In this document: one piece after another, positions 1 to 6,160 of the stretch
Numbering within the stretch: the first letter of the stretch is position 1
Layout: every line of letters begins with the position of its first letter
NCBI GenBank assembly: GCA_021828225.1
Contig: JAKASH010000196.1
Coordinates: 1 to 6,160 of the forward strand
DNA: 6,160 bases
Source: Acidobacteriota bacterium
GTDB taxonomy: Bacteria > Acidobacteriota > Terriglobia > UBA7540
Direction of reading: 5' to 3'
Translations under genes and position numbers: made by a program
The notes under the pieces: generated by a model
The model's database searches: none
Seen by the model: only the letters and a program-made list of their open reading frames with translations
Told to the model about the DNA's origin: nothing

Positions 1-121
1 GCGGCCACGGCGTCGGTTCTGTGCCGTTGGCCCTCTTCAGGCTGAGACGCCACGAACACGTTGCACGAAAGGTCCGCCGTGGCCGCCAGCTCTTGATCTT
101 TGGCGGGATGGAAGTTTATTC
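1..121. other. Left-edge stretch with no supported gene
   Basis: This is the leader region upstream of the outer-membrane protein gene. Two frames stay open to the window edge. One is a plus-strand frame running into the following gene. The other is a minus-strand frame that would start at an ATG at 135-137. Neither has a recognisable product, and the minus-strand ATG lacks a ribosome binding site. A TTGATC (93-98) and TTTATT (115-120) pair resembles a weak promoter, but transcription would then start after the ribosome binding site, so I do not call it. The real promoter may lie further left, outside the window. Confidence 0.4.
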
Positions 122-126
122 GAGGA
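122..126 (+). promoter_or_regulatory. Ribosome binding site deciding the DUF481 start
   Basis: GAGGA ends nine bases before the ATG at 136. This favours that ATG over the TTG at 100, which would add twelve residues before the signal peptide. It also favours it over the ATG at 163, where the nearest purine-rich tract is too far upstream. Confidence 0.6.
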
Positions 127-135
127 ATACACGCC

Positions 136-1221
136 ATGAGGAAAACCAACCGCGCTCAACCCATGAGTCGTTGCCTGACGTTCTTGATGCTGGCAGCTTT
201 GGGTCTAGCCTTGCCGCTAAGCGCGCGCGACAAGTCCGACATCATCGTCATGAAGAACGGCGACAAGATCACCTGTGAAATCAAGTCACTCCAGTCCAAT
301 ACGCTCTATATCAGCGTCGACTACATCCTCAACACTATCTCCGTCGATTGGACAAAGGTCGACCACATTGAAAGCTCGCAGTTGTTCCTGGTCAAGACGC
401 AAGACGGAACGGTCTATACGGGAGTGCTTTCCACCCCGAAGACTTTGGGCGGACGTCCCCTGCAAATTGAAGTATTGGAAGCCCCGGAGAAAAAAGTCGC
501 TCTCGAACGGAAACAAGTCGTCAATGTGAACCAGACCTCCGCTAAAGTCTGGCAGCGCTTCAACGGTGAAATTGGCCTGGGCTCGACCTATACAAAAGGC
601 AATCAATCGACCCAATACAATCTCAACACGCAGATCGGCTACGTGGAGGAGCGCTGGTCCGCCGCAGCGAACTACGCCTCAAACCTCAATTCCAGCTCTG
701 GATCGGGCACTTCGACGCGAAACGATCTTACCCTTTCAGGGAAGCGGCTCCTGCAGTGGAAGAACTGGTACTACACGGGGATTGCTGACTTCCTTCAAAG
801 CTCGGCTCAAGGCGTCAAATTGCAGAGCACCTTTGGCGGGGGCATTGGACGGAATCTCAAGAACACCGGCGGCACTTTCTTCAGTGTCTATGGCGGTTTC
901 GCCTGGCAGCAGATCAATTACCATCAGGCGATCATTACGGCCAAAACGCAACATGTGACTTCGGGCTTAATCGGAACAAGCTTAGAGATCTTCCGATTCG
1001 ACAGAACGACCTTAACAGCCACGGCCAATCTGCTGCCGGCCATTTCTGAGCCTGGTCGATTGCACTTCAAATTAGACACAACTTACTATGTTAAGCTCTG
1101 GGGGAAGCTCAACTGGAATCTCACCTTGTATGACAACTGGGACAATCGCCCACCACCAGGTTTCTCCGGCAGCGACTACGGAACCAGCACCGGCCTGAGC
1201 TTGAGCTTTGGCAGCCGCTAG
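136..1221 (+). CDS. DUF481-family outer-membrane beta-barrel protein with N-terminal small beta domain
   Basis: The product is 361 residues and is predicted to be an outer-membrane protein of unknown function (DUF481, YdiY-like). Residues 1-30 look like a Sec signal peptide: a basic start (MRKTNR), a hydrophobic core at about 13-28 and likely cleavage after LPLSA. Residues 33-100 form a small beta-rich domain with the pattern VMKNGDKITCEIKSL followed by ISVDWTKVDHIES, like the SH3/Sm-like domains often found before DUF481. From about residue 144 the sequence becomes alternating, aromatic-rich beta strands, opening with GEIGLGSTYTKGNQST, the typical first strand with its GN turn. It ends in a strand, STGLSLSFGSR, close to the C-terminus as in outer-membrane barrels. 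No catalytic motif is visible. The ATG at 136 is chosen for its ribosome binding site and because it starts directly at the signal peptide. The gene converges on the hydrolase gene. Family placement is fairly sure; ligand and role are unknown. Confidence 0.85.
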   Translation: MRKTNRAQPMSRCLTFLMLAALGLALPLSARDKSDIIVMKNGDKITCEIKSLQSNTLYISVDYILNTISVDWTKVDHIESSQLFLVKTQDGTVYTGVLSTPKTLGGRPLQIEVLEAPEKKVALERKQVVNVNQTSAKVWQRFNGEIGLGSTYTKGNQSTQYNLNTQIGYVEERWSAAANYASNLNSSSGSGTSTRNDLTLSGKRLLQWKNWYYTGIADFLQSSAQGVKLQSTFGGGIGRNLKNTGGTFFSVYGGFAWQQINYHQAIITAKTQHVTSGLIGTSLEIFRFDRTTLTATANLLPAISEPGRLHFKLDTTYYVKLWGKLNWNLTLYDNWDNRPPPGFSGSDYGTSTGLSLSFGSR

Positions 1222-1240
1222 CATTACGTCTGCCACTGAC

Positions 1241-1480
1241 GGCGAAGGCCTGGACATGATCTGACGTGGGGTCAAAGACTTTTCCTGCTGGGATCAGTTT
1301 CTTTGCCTCGCCGTCGGGGGTCCGGATAAGCCGGTGCTTGGGACACTCTCCGTTGCAGGCGAGACGCACTTCGTGTTCCCGGATGTACCGCGGAAACATA
1401 TCGCGCTTGTCCTGGCCCAACTTCCACTGCTGATGTTGCCGAGACTGTTCTCGACTTTGCCTTCGGCGATTGAGATCATG
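1241..1480 (-). pseudogene. Decayed C-terminal fragment of anaerobic sulfatase-maturating enzyme (radical SAM/SPASM)
   Basis: Read on the minus strand from 1432, the frame gives QQWKLGQDKRDMFPRY, then IREHEVRLACNGECPKHR, then TPDGEA. From memory of the family, anSME proteins carry the SPASM signature PRYCRECxVRFACNGxCPK followed by R..TPDGEPGLNYLCAGY. The spacing CxxCx5CxxxC is kept, but the first two cysteines are Ile (1382-1384) and His (1373-1375). The last two remain (1355-1357 and 1343-1345). The later Cys of the LCAGY motif is also missing, where LIPAGK is seen. Upstream, VENSLGNI (ending at 1432) resembles the segment before the SPASM core but lies in another frame, so roughly a dozen residues plus the frame were lost. 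No radical SAM core (CxxxCxxC) is present. An intact enzyme of this family oxidises a Cys or Ser of a sulfatase to formylglycine. This relic cannot do so. Its downstream end runs into the antisense of the neighbouring barrel-protein gene. No sulfatase gene is in the window. Confidence 0.75.
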
Positions 1481-1541
1481 TGAGCAAGCAGACTCGCAGG
1501 TTATAGCAACGAGTTACCCACCAGAGTCAGCTAACCACAGA

Positions 1542-1565
1542 GGTCAATTGAATTGAAACTTGACC
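1542..1565. repeat. Short inverted repeat just after the GH2 stop codon
   Basis: GGTCAA (1542-1547) and TTGACC (1560-1565) form a perfect six-base inverted repeat around a 12-base AT-rich loop, one base beyond the hydrolase stop codon. A hairpin here could slow or end transcription or protect the mRNA 3' end. There is no T-run after it on the minus strand, so it is not a convincing intrinsic terminator. It could be chance. Confidence 0.3.
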
Positions 1566-1566
1566 C

Positions 1567-4500
1567 TTATGCCGTTTCCACCTTCCCGACGTTGAAGCCC
1601 TCCACCACGATTCGTGGCTGCTCGCCGCGCGTGTCGACATTCTCCAGTTCCGCCCGGATGGCGCGTCGTTCGCCCGGCATCAGCACCACGTAGTTATCGT
1701 CGTAAAGCGCCGGAAGGATGCGGTCGCCGCTTGTCGCCCGCACGGCTTTGACCCTGACCAGTAACGCGGGCTGTGCCGACAGGTTGTGCAGTTGAGTGGT
1801 CAGCACCCACCGGCTGCCTTGCTGCTCGACCTGAGTTGATGCCTCCAGGTTCACCTTGGCCAGTTCCCGGACGGCGCGATAGTTGCCGACTTCTCGCGGC
1901 CGCAGGTAGAAGTTGGTCGATACAGGCTTGCCCTTTTCCGCGAGAGTCAGCCGCAGAAAATGGACCGGCATCAGCGCGGAAGGATATTCCATTTTGATGC
2001 AGGAAACGGTGCTGTCTTCCTTGCTGTCGAGGGACGTGGTCTTCGTCCATTGCCGGCTGCCATCCATGTTCAGGATGTCGACGCGGGCGGTCAGGTCCTG
2101 GACGTTTCCACCACTGTAATTAACCACCTCAATGCTCTCGGTGACAGGGTTCCACTGGATGTGGAGCGGCTCGCATCCCTTCTTGGCTCCGAAATATGCG
2201 GCCGTCGGCTCGAAGTAATAATCGTAGGTTTGCCAGACAAACGAAGGCCAACACGGATGGCTCATCCAGATCAGCAGGCCCATGCGGTACTTGCTCTGCC
2301 CCTCGAACATGGCACGGTAGCCTTCGTAATTGATGAATTGCGCCAGCGCCACCCACTCTTCCGCGTTCGTGGCGCCGCCGTACTCGTGTTCGACAATTCC
2401 CCGGTAAGACGCGCCGTTCGCGGCGCCCTGCAGGCAGAAATCATGCAGACCCCAATCCAAGCCCTGCGGCCACACTGCCTGTTTCGGCATCATCAGCCGC
2501 ACGCTGTCCATGGGAGGAATACACGGCAGGCCCCTCTCGCTGTGGAACCTCTTGTTGGCACCAGGACCAAAGTAGAAGGTGAGAGGCATTGTGCTGTAAG
2601 GGCCGCCCCCGCTGACCACGCCGAAGGCTGAGTTGGGGATGTAATGAACGCCGGGATGCAGTTCCGCCAGCACTTTGGTCAATCCGTCTTCGATGGTCTT
2701 AGGAGGGTTCCCTTCATTGCGCCCACAGTACAGGCCCATCGAGGGATGATTGCGAAGACGCAGAATCGTGTCCCTGGCGTTGTGCAGGAACATAGCGTCA
2801 TTATCGGGATTCGGTCCATCCCACGGATTCGCCAGCCAGAAGTCCTGCCACACCATCACGCCGTGCCGGTCGCACGCTTCATAGAAGGCATCCCGGCCGA
2901 CTTGCCCCACCCAGTTGCGAATCATATTGAAGTGCATGTCACTATGATACCGAACGGCGACGTCGTACTCTCGCGCGCGGTAAAGCAGCATGGATTCGCT
3001 GAAACCCCAGTTGCCGCCCTTCGGAACCAACCGCCTGCCATTAACCCAGATCTTCAGCGCACCGCCTTCCTCGCTATACGTCATCTGCCGGACACCCACT
3101 TTCACCGATTTCGTATCGGAAACCCGGTGGTCCGCTTCAAACGTCATTTCCATGTCATACAGGTGCGGCTCGCCGTAACCAACCGGCCACCAGAGCTTGG
3201 GATTCTGCATTCGCAAGGCCAGATGAGTGGAGGGATCCAGCTTGACCTTGCTTCGGGTCGATGCTTCCAGCCTGACCGGCTGCTCGAACTTCACGTCCCC
3301 CATGCTGCCACGCAGAGTTCCCTTCACCGGCCTGGAATCATGATTGACGAGTTCGACTTCGACGCTCACATCCGCCCGCGAGGTTTCCGGCAGGGGCAGC
3401 GTGGTGACGACGTAGGGATTCTCAAGAGTCACCGGGCCGCTGGTGGTGAGATAGACATCGTTCCAGATTCCAATGTTTCGCCCGCGGATCGTCGAGATCC
3501 AGTCCCAGCCGATCGAGGCATGGAAAGTGGGATTATCAATGCCGAGAGCGCCGCCATTCTTGCCCGCCGAAGCAAAGGTCTTCTGTTTCACGCTTCCCGG
3601 CGTGTCATTCTTGATAATGCGAACCACCAGCGCATTCTTCTGCTCCGGAAGCAGGTGTTGGGTAACATCGAAGCGCCCCCGCATGAAGCCGCCATCAATG
3701 CGCCCCAGCTTGGCGCCATTCAGGAAAATGTCCGCCTTCCAGTTAATCCCGTCGAAATTCAGCCAGGCGTGCTGGCCACGATCGAGTCGCTGCGGCACAA
3801 ACTCCGTCCGGTACCAGAAATCGGCGTAGAAGAATGAATCCGAAATATATAACTGGTTCTCGCCATAATTCGGATCGGGAATAGCCCCGATGTTTAAATA
3901 GGTTGTGAGGACCGTGCCCGGCACCGTGGCGATGATCCATCCCTTGTCATCAAAGCCAGCCTTCGAGAGCGTCTCAGCGTCTGCCGCCACCAGCGAGTCG
4001 CGTTGCAGCCGCCAGTAGCCCCCGGCCAGGTCCAGCCGTCCGTCAGGCCGGGCCGCAGGCGCCGGTTTCGGCTGGACCGTAAATCCGCCGCGCCCGTAAA
4101 CCTCCATTTCGCTCAGCATGTAGCCATCTGAGGAAGTTGGGCGCGTCATCAGAACCCGCACATATCTCCCGCGGGCGGGCGGGGCCAGCTTCATGTCATC
4201 GGTCAGGTCTGTCCCACCCGGCAGCGGCTGGACGTCGCGCCAGTTTTCTGCGTCGTCGGAAACCTGGAGAGAACCTTCCGCGGCCTTGGCAATCCAATAG
4301 AGTGACACCCGGTCGAACTCAAACGACGCCCCCAGGTCAACATAAACCCACTCTTCCCCCAGACCCTTGCTCATCCACGCGCTGGTAAAATGGTAGGGTC
4401 CGCCAACCTCCACTCTTTGATTGTTGTTGTAAAACGCAACCGTCCCAAGTCCCCACTGCATGCCGAACGAAAACGGTGGAGCATTGGCCACCACGCATTC

Positions 4501-5253
4501 GATCTGGTAAAAGCGGCTTTGCGAGGCCGGGTTGAGAGCAATCGACGGCTTGAACAAATATCCCGGCCGCCCGAAACCCGGCGGATATCCAGCCGTCGAG
4601 GCGGGTTCCGGTCCCGTCACGCTGCCGGCATTCTTCCAGTTCCAGCCGTCTTCAGAAACGGACACCACGAAGCCCACCTCAGCCGGTTGCACGTTCCTCG
4701 CGTTCAGGACGACGAGCAGGTCAATGCGATCGACTTGCGGAACGCTTTTCCCTCCACCCAGGCGGATCTGCACCCATGGACGCGGACCTCGCATATCCAC
4801 CACGCTGGTCGGGGCGTGATCCAGAATGAATTCACGCTCGTTTTTTGGGAGCGTGCCAACAAAGCTTACGGAAGTCTCCACCCAGTTGGGAGGATTGGTG
4901 TCCTTGATGCCGTCCGTAATGAGCTGTGCCGTCAGGTTATAGTCATAGCTGCTTGAATGGTAGGCGGGGCGCAACAGAGCCAGATTTCGATAGGCCGACG
5001 ACTCATTCACAACCATCGTTGGTGCGAAATTCTCGCTGGGGTTTCCGGGGTACATGCCGATTCCCCGTGTGTACTCAGTCCCGTTGCTTAAAGACATCCC
5101 GCCGGACTGACTTTCAGCATCCGGACCCGCTGGAGTTCCGGCTGGGGGCGGGTCGGCCACCAGGGCAAGGCCATGAAGATCTCCTAATGCTGCCGTGGCG
5201 CCCACAATCGTGCTCTTCAGAAAAGTGCGCCGTGAACTCGTAGGAATTTTCAT
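1567..5253 (-). CDS. Tat-exported glycoside hydrolase family 2 protein with two discoidin (F5/8 type C) domains
   Basis: The product is 1228 residues and is predicted to be a retaining exo-glycosidase acting outside the cytoplasm. Residues 6-14 hold the twin-arginine motif SSRRTFLKS, followed by a hydrophobic stretch to about residue 33. Residues about 85-275 and 280-390 look like two F5/8 type C (discoidin) carbohydrate-binding domains; the second ends in RGRYVRVLMTRPTSSDGYM and SEMEVYG. A GH2 sugar-binding domain spans about 405-600, with VPGTVLTTYLNIGAIPDP and SFFYADFWYRTEF. An Ig-like domain follows to about 720, then a TIM barrel at about 725-1010, then C-terminal beta domains. The likely acid/base is E847 in NHPSMGLYCGRNEGNP. 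The likely nucleophile is E906 in FHSERGLPCIPPMDSVR. The closest characterised relatives I recall are exo-beta-D-glucosaminidases and plant endo-beta-mannosidases, supported also by WMSHPCWPSFVWQTYDYY. The substrate cannot be set from sequence alone. The ATG at 5253 is preferred over one at 5376 because it follows a perfect Shine-Dalgarno and puts the Tat motif at the N-terminus. The frame is intact. Confidence 0.92.
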   Translation of the reverse strand: MKIPTSSRRTFLKSTIVGATAALGDLHGLALVADPPPAGTPAGPDAESQSGGMSLSNGTEYTRGIGMYPGNPSENFAPTMVVNESSAYRNLALLRPAYHSSSYDYNLTAQLITDGIKDTNPPNWVETSVSFVGTLPKNEREFILDHAPTSVVDMRGPRPWVQIRLGGGKSVPQVDRIDLLVVLNARNVQPAEVGFVVSVSEDGWNWKNAGSVTGPEPASTAGYPPGFGRPGYLFKPSIALNPASQSRFYQIECVVANAPPFSFGMQWGLGTVAFYNNNQRVEVGGPYHFTSAWMSKGLGEEWVYVDLGASFEFDRVSLYWIAKAAEGSLQVSDDAENWRDVQPLPGGTDLTDDMKLAPPARGRYVRVLMTRPTSSDGYMLSEMEVYGRGGFTVQPKPAPAARPDGRLDLAGGYWRLQRDSLVAADAETLSKAGFDDKGWIIATVPGTVLTTYLNIGAIPDPNYGENQLYISDSFFYADFWYRTEFVPQRLDRGQHAWLNFDGINWKADIFLNGAKLGRIDGGFMRGRFDVTQHLLPEQKNALVVRIIKNDTPGSVKQKTFASAGKNGGALGIDNPTFHASIGWDWISTIRGRNIGIWNDVYLTTSGPVTLENPYVVTTLPLPETSRADVSVEVELVNHDSRPVKGTLRGSMGDVKFEQPVRLEASTRSKVKLDPSTHLALRMQNPKLWWPVGYGEPHLYDMEMTFEADHRVSDTKSVKVGVRQMTYSEEGGALKIWVNGRRLVPKGGNWGFSESMLLYRAREYDVAVRYHSDMHFNMIRNWVGQVGRDAFYEACDRHGVMVWQDFWLANPWDGPNPDNDAMFLHNARDTILRLRNHPSMGLYCGRNEGNPPKTIEDGLTKVLAELHPGVHYIPNSAFGVVSGGGPYSTMPLTFYFGPGANKRFHSERGLPCIPPMDSVRLMMPKQAVWPQGLDWGLHDFCLQGAANGASYRGIVEHEYGGATNAEEWVALAQFINYEGYRAMFEGQSKYRMGLLIWMSHPCWPSFVWQTYDYYFEPTAAYFGAKKGCEPLHIQWNPVTESIEVVNYSGGNVQDLTARVDILNMDGSRQWTKTTSLDSKEDSTVSCIKMEYPSALMPVHFLRLTLAEKGKPVSTNFYLRPREVGNYRAVRELAKVNLEASTQVEQQGSRWVLTTQLHNLSAQPALLVRVKAVRATSGDRILPALYDDNYVVLMPGERRAIRAELENVDTRGEQPRIVVEGFNVGKVETA

Positions 5254-5259
5254 TTTGGA

Positions 5260-5265
5260 CCTCCT
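5260..5265 (-). promoter_or_regulatory. Strong Shine-Dalgarno deciding the GH2 start
   Basis: AGGAGG on the minus strand lies six bases before the ATG at 5253. The reading frame stays open for 41 more codons upstream to another ATG at 5376. That extension would place the twin-arginine motif about 50 residues inside the protein, which is not compatible with a normal Tat signal. The site therefore fixes the start at 5253. Confidence 0.85.
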
Positions 5266-5276
5266 GGAAGGCACGT

Positions 5277-5282
5277 AGTATA
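5277..5282 (-). promoter_or_regulatory. Possible -10 box for the GH2 gene
   Basis: TATACT on the minus strand matches five of six bases of the TATAAT consensus. It would start transcription near 5270, giving a leader of about 17 bases that still contains the Shine-Dalgarno. No good -35 box is seen 16-18 bases further upstream. It may need an activator or another sigma factor, or it may be chance. Confidence 0.25.
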
Positions 5283-5283
5283 C

Positions 5284-6160
5284 ACCCGAATTCGCGCCGC
5301 AGCGTACGAATGTGGGCTCTGTGACAGACCGGTGTGTGGGCGCAGAAATTCGGTCTCGGGCGTCCGTGAAGGACAATGTACTGCGACTATTCGCAGATAA
5401 CAGCCGACATCAGCCTCCCCAAGCATTCAGAGATTCACCAATAGTGCGAAACGCCAGCCTGCACGAAAAGTGAAAAGGCTCTTGAGAATCTGCATTCGTG
5501 CACTGGTCCTGTTATAGCTTCTTGTTTAAAGTGCCGGACCAACCATTCATTTCAAAGCGAGCAGCACGGCGTGTGATCCAACGGGCGATTGTCCTGACCG
5601 GACGCGACCGTTCCGTACGTCAGAATATCCGCGAGGTGCGCATCGCGACGCTGTGGGTCCTTGAAAACTGGAATCATGAACGAACGGTCAACCTGGAACG
5701 CGGCATGGTCACATAGTCGGTCCTCTTGCTCTCAAGAACCATCAGCAGTTCAAGAGATTATAGGCTGACCTCTCCGTGGCGTTTCACGATCAGAAGCCCG
5801 TCTTGGCCAGACAGCTGTAGACCAGCCTGGAGAGGCCCTCAGGCACAGATTTGCATCGGGTCATCGTCAGATAACGGCGCAGCGAATGCAACCGTAACTC
5901 CGGTTTAACTTCTCCTACTGGCATAACCACCGGGTGAACGGGCGATTGCTTATCGAACCGTCTCTGGTCAATTCTTTCCCGCAATACTTATGCCCGAACA
6001 AACGCAAAGCCGACATTAAAGGCAATGGTCCGCCAAGTAGATTCCTAACTTCGCGAGGGATGAGTGCAGATGAGGCTGCGTTCAGATGCTAAGGAACTGT
6101 GATCTGAGGCAGAATAATATCAGACTCATGCTGTTTCGATGGCTTAGGTTAAGTGGGTCG
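5284..6160. other. Long stretch without a convincing gene
   Basis: About 880 bases lie upstream of the hydrolase gene and run to the window edge. All open frames here are short (at most about 70 codons), lack clear ribosome binding sites and have no product I recognise. A plus-strand frame at 5498-5716 would need a GTG start. A minus-strand frame at 5790-5984 is also unrecognised. A minus-strand frame at 5552-5731 has codon-like composition and may be an eroded gene. At the right edge an ATG at 6128 opens a frame that runs off the window after eleven codons, too little to judge. I see no tRNA, transposase or array. Confidence 0.5.
5454..5506. repeat. Inverted repeat upstream of the GH2 gene
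   Basis: The left arm CCAG-CC-TGCACGAA (5454-5467) pairs with the right arm TTCGTGCA-CTGG (5495-5506). This gives eight perfect pairs, a two-base bulge and four further pairs around a 27-base loop. It lies about 200 bases upstream of the hydrolase start. It could be a regulator-binding site, an RNA hairpin or a trace of a small mobile repeat. The eight-base core alone could arise by chance in a region this long. Confidence 0.4.

Noticed and set aside
93..120. A TTGATC/TTTATT promoter-like pair upstream of the DUF481 gene.
   Set aside because: The match is weak, and the implied transcription start would fall after the ribosome binding site.
1..137. A minus-strand frame open to the left edge, starting at the ATG at 135-137, with a plausible composition (ELAATADLSCNVFVASQPEE).
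   Set aside because: It would overlap the start codon of the DUF481 gene head to head, leaves no room for promoters, has no Shine-Dalgarno and is not recognised. It could be a divergent gene but cannot be supported from 45 residues.
21..278. A plus-strand 85-codon frame overlapping the start of the DUF481 gene.
   Set aside because: It is very rich in Arg and His, overlaps the signal peptide coding region in another frame, and has no family pattern.
1960..2631. A 223-codon plus-strand open frame opposite the GH2 catalytic region.
   Set aside because: It is another antisense shadow of the hydrolase gene, with no recognisable domain and no ribosome binding site.
2644..3837. A 397-codon open frame on the plus strand opposite the GH2 gene.
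   Set aside because: It lies wholly antisense to a clearly real hydrolase with intact catalytic motifs. Its translation is rich in His, Arg and Pro without any family pattern, as expected for the complement of GC-rich codons.
5498..5716. A 72-codon plus-strand frame with a GTG start.
   Set aside because: It has no ribosome binding site at a suitable distance and no recognised product, and the opposite strand has more coding-like composition in the same stretch.
5723..5756. A CTCTTG/CAAGAG six-base inverted repeat.
   Set aside because: A six-base stem with a 22-base loop is expected by chance in a region of this size, and it has no T-run or gene end beside it.
5790..5984. A 64-codon minus-strand frame.
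   Set aside because: No family resemblance, no clear Shine-Dalgarno, and no support from neighbouring genes.

Overview
The window comes from a Gram-negative bacterium. It encodes an outer-membrane beta-barrel protein with a Sec-type signal peptide and a very large Tat-exported glycoside hydrolase. The base composition is moderately GC-rich. The pairing of a DUF481 protein carrying an N-terminal small beta domain with a Tat-signal GH2 enzyme fused to discoidin domains fits Acidobacteriota best. That assignment is inference from protein style; Verrucomicrobiota or a related phylum is not excluded.

Layout. Bases 1-135 hold no supported gene. Bases 136-1221 (+) encode a 361-residue DUF481-type outer-membrane protein. 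Bases 1222-1566, between two convergent genes, are not empty: on the minus strand at about 1241-1480 lies a decayed C-terminal fragment of an anaerobic sulfatase-maturating enzyme (radical SAM/SPASM family). It has a broken frame and has lost iron-sulfur cysteines. Bases 1567-5253 (-) encode a 1228-residue multidomain family 2 glycoside hydrolase with Tat signal, two discoidin-like domains, GH2 sugar-binding, Ig-like and TIM-barrel domains, and a C-terminal beta region. Its start is fixed by a strong Shine-Dalgarno sequence. From about 5284 to 6160 there is no convincing gene. This stretch contains an inverted repeat and a possible eroded reading frame.

How it fits together. The two intact genes converge and do not form an operon. 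The hydrolase should act outside the cytoplasm on a polymer or oligosaccharide, with the discoidin domains probably aiding binding. The barrel protein is an envelope component of unknown role. The sulfatase-maturase relic suggests that the locus, or an ancestor of it, once included sulfatase-related functions such as sulfated-glycan breakdown, and that this part is being lost. I found no intact mobile element, CRISPR array, tRNA or rRNA. I cannot defend a wholly new system here; the maturase relic is the least expected item.
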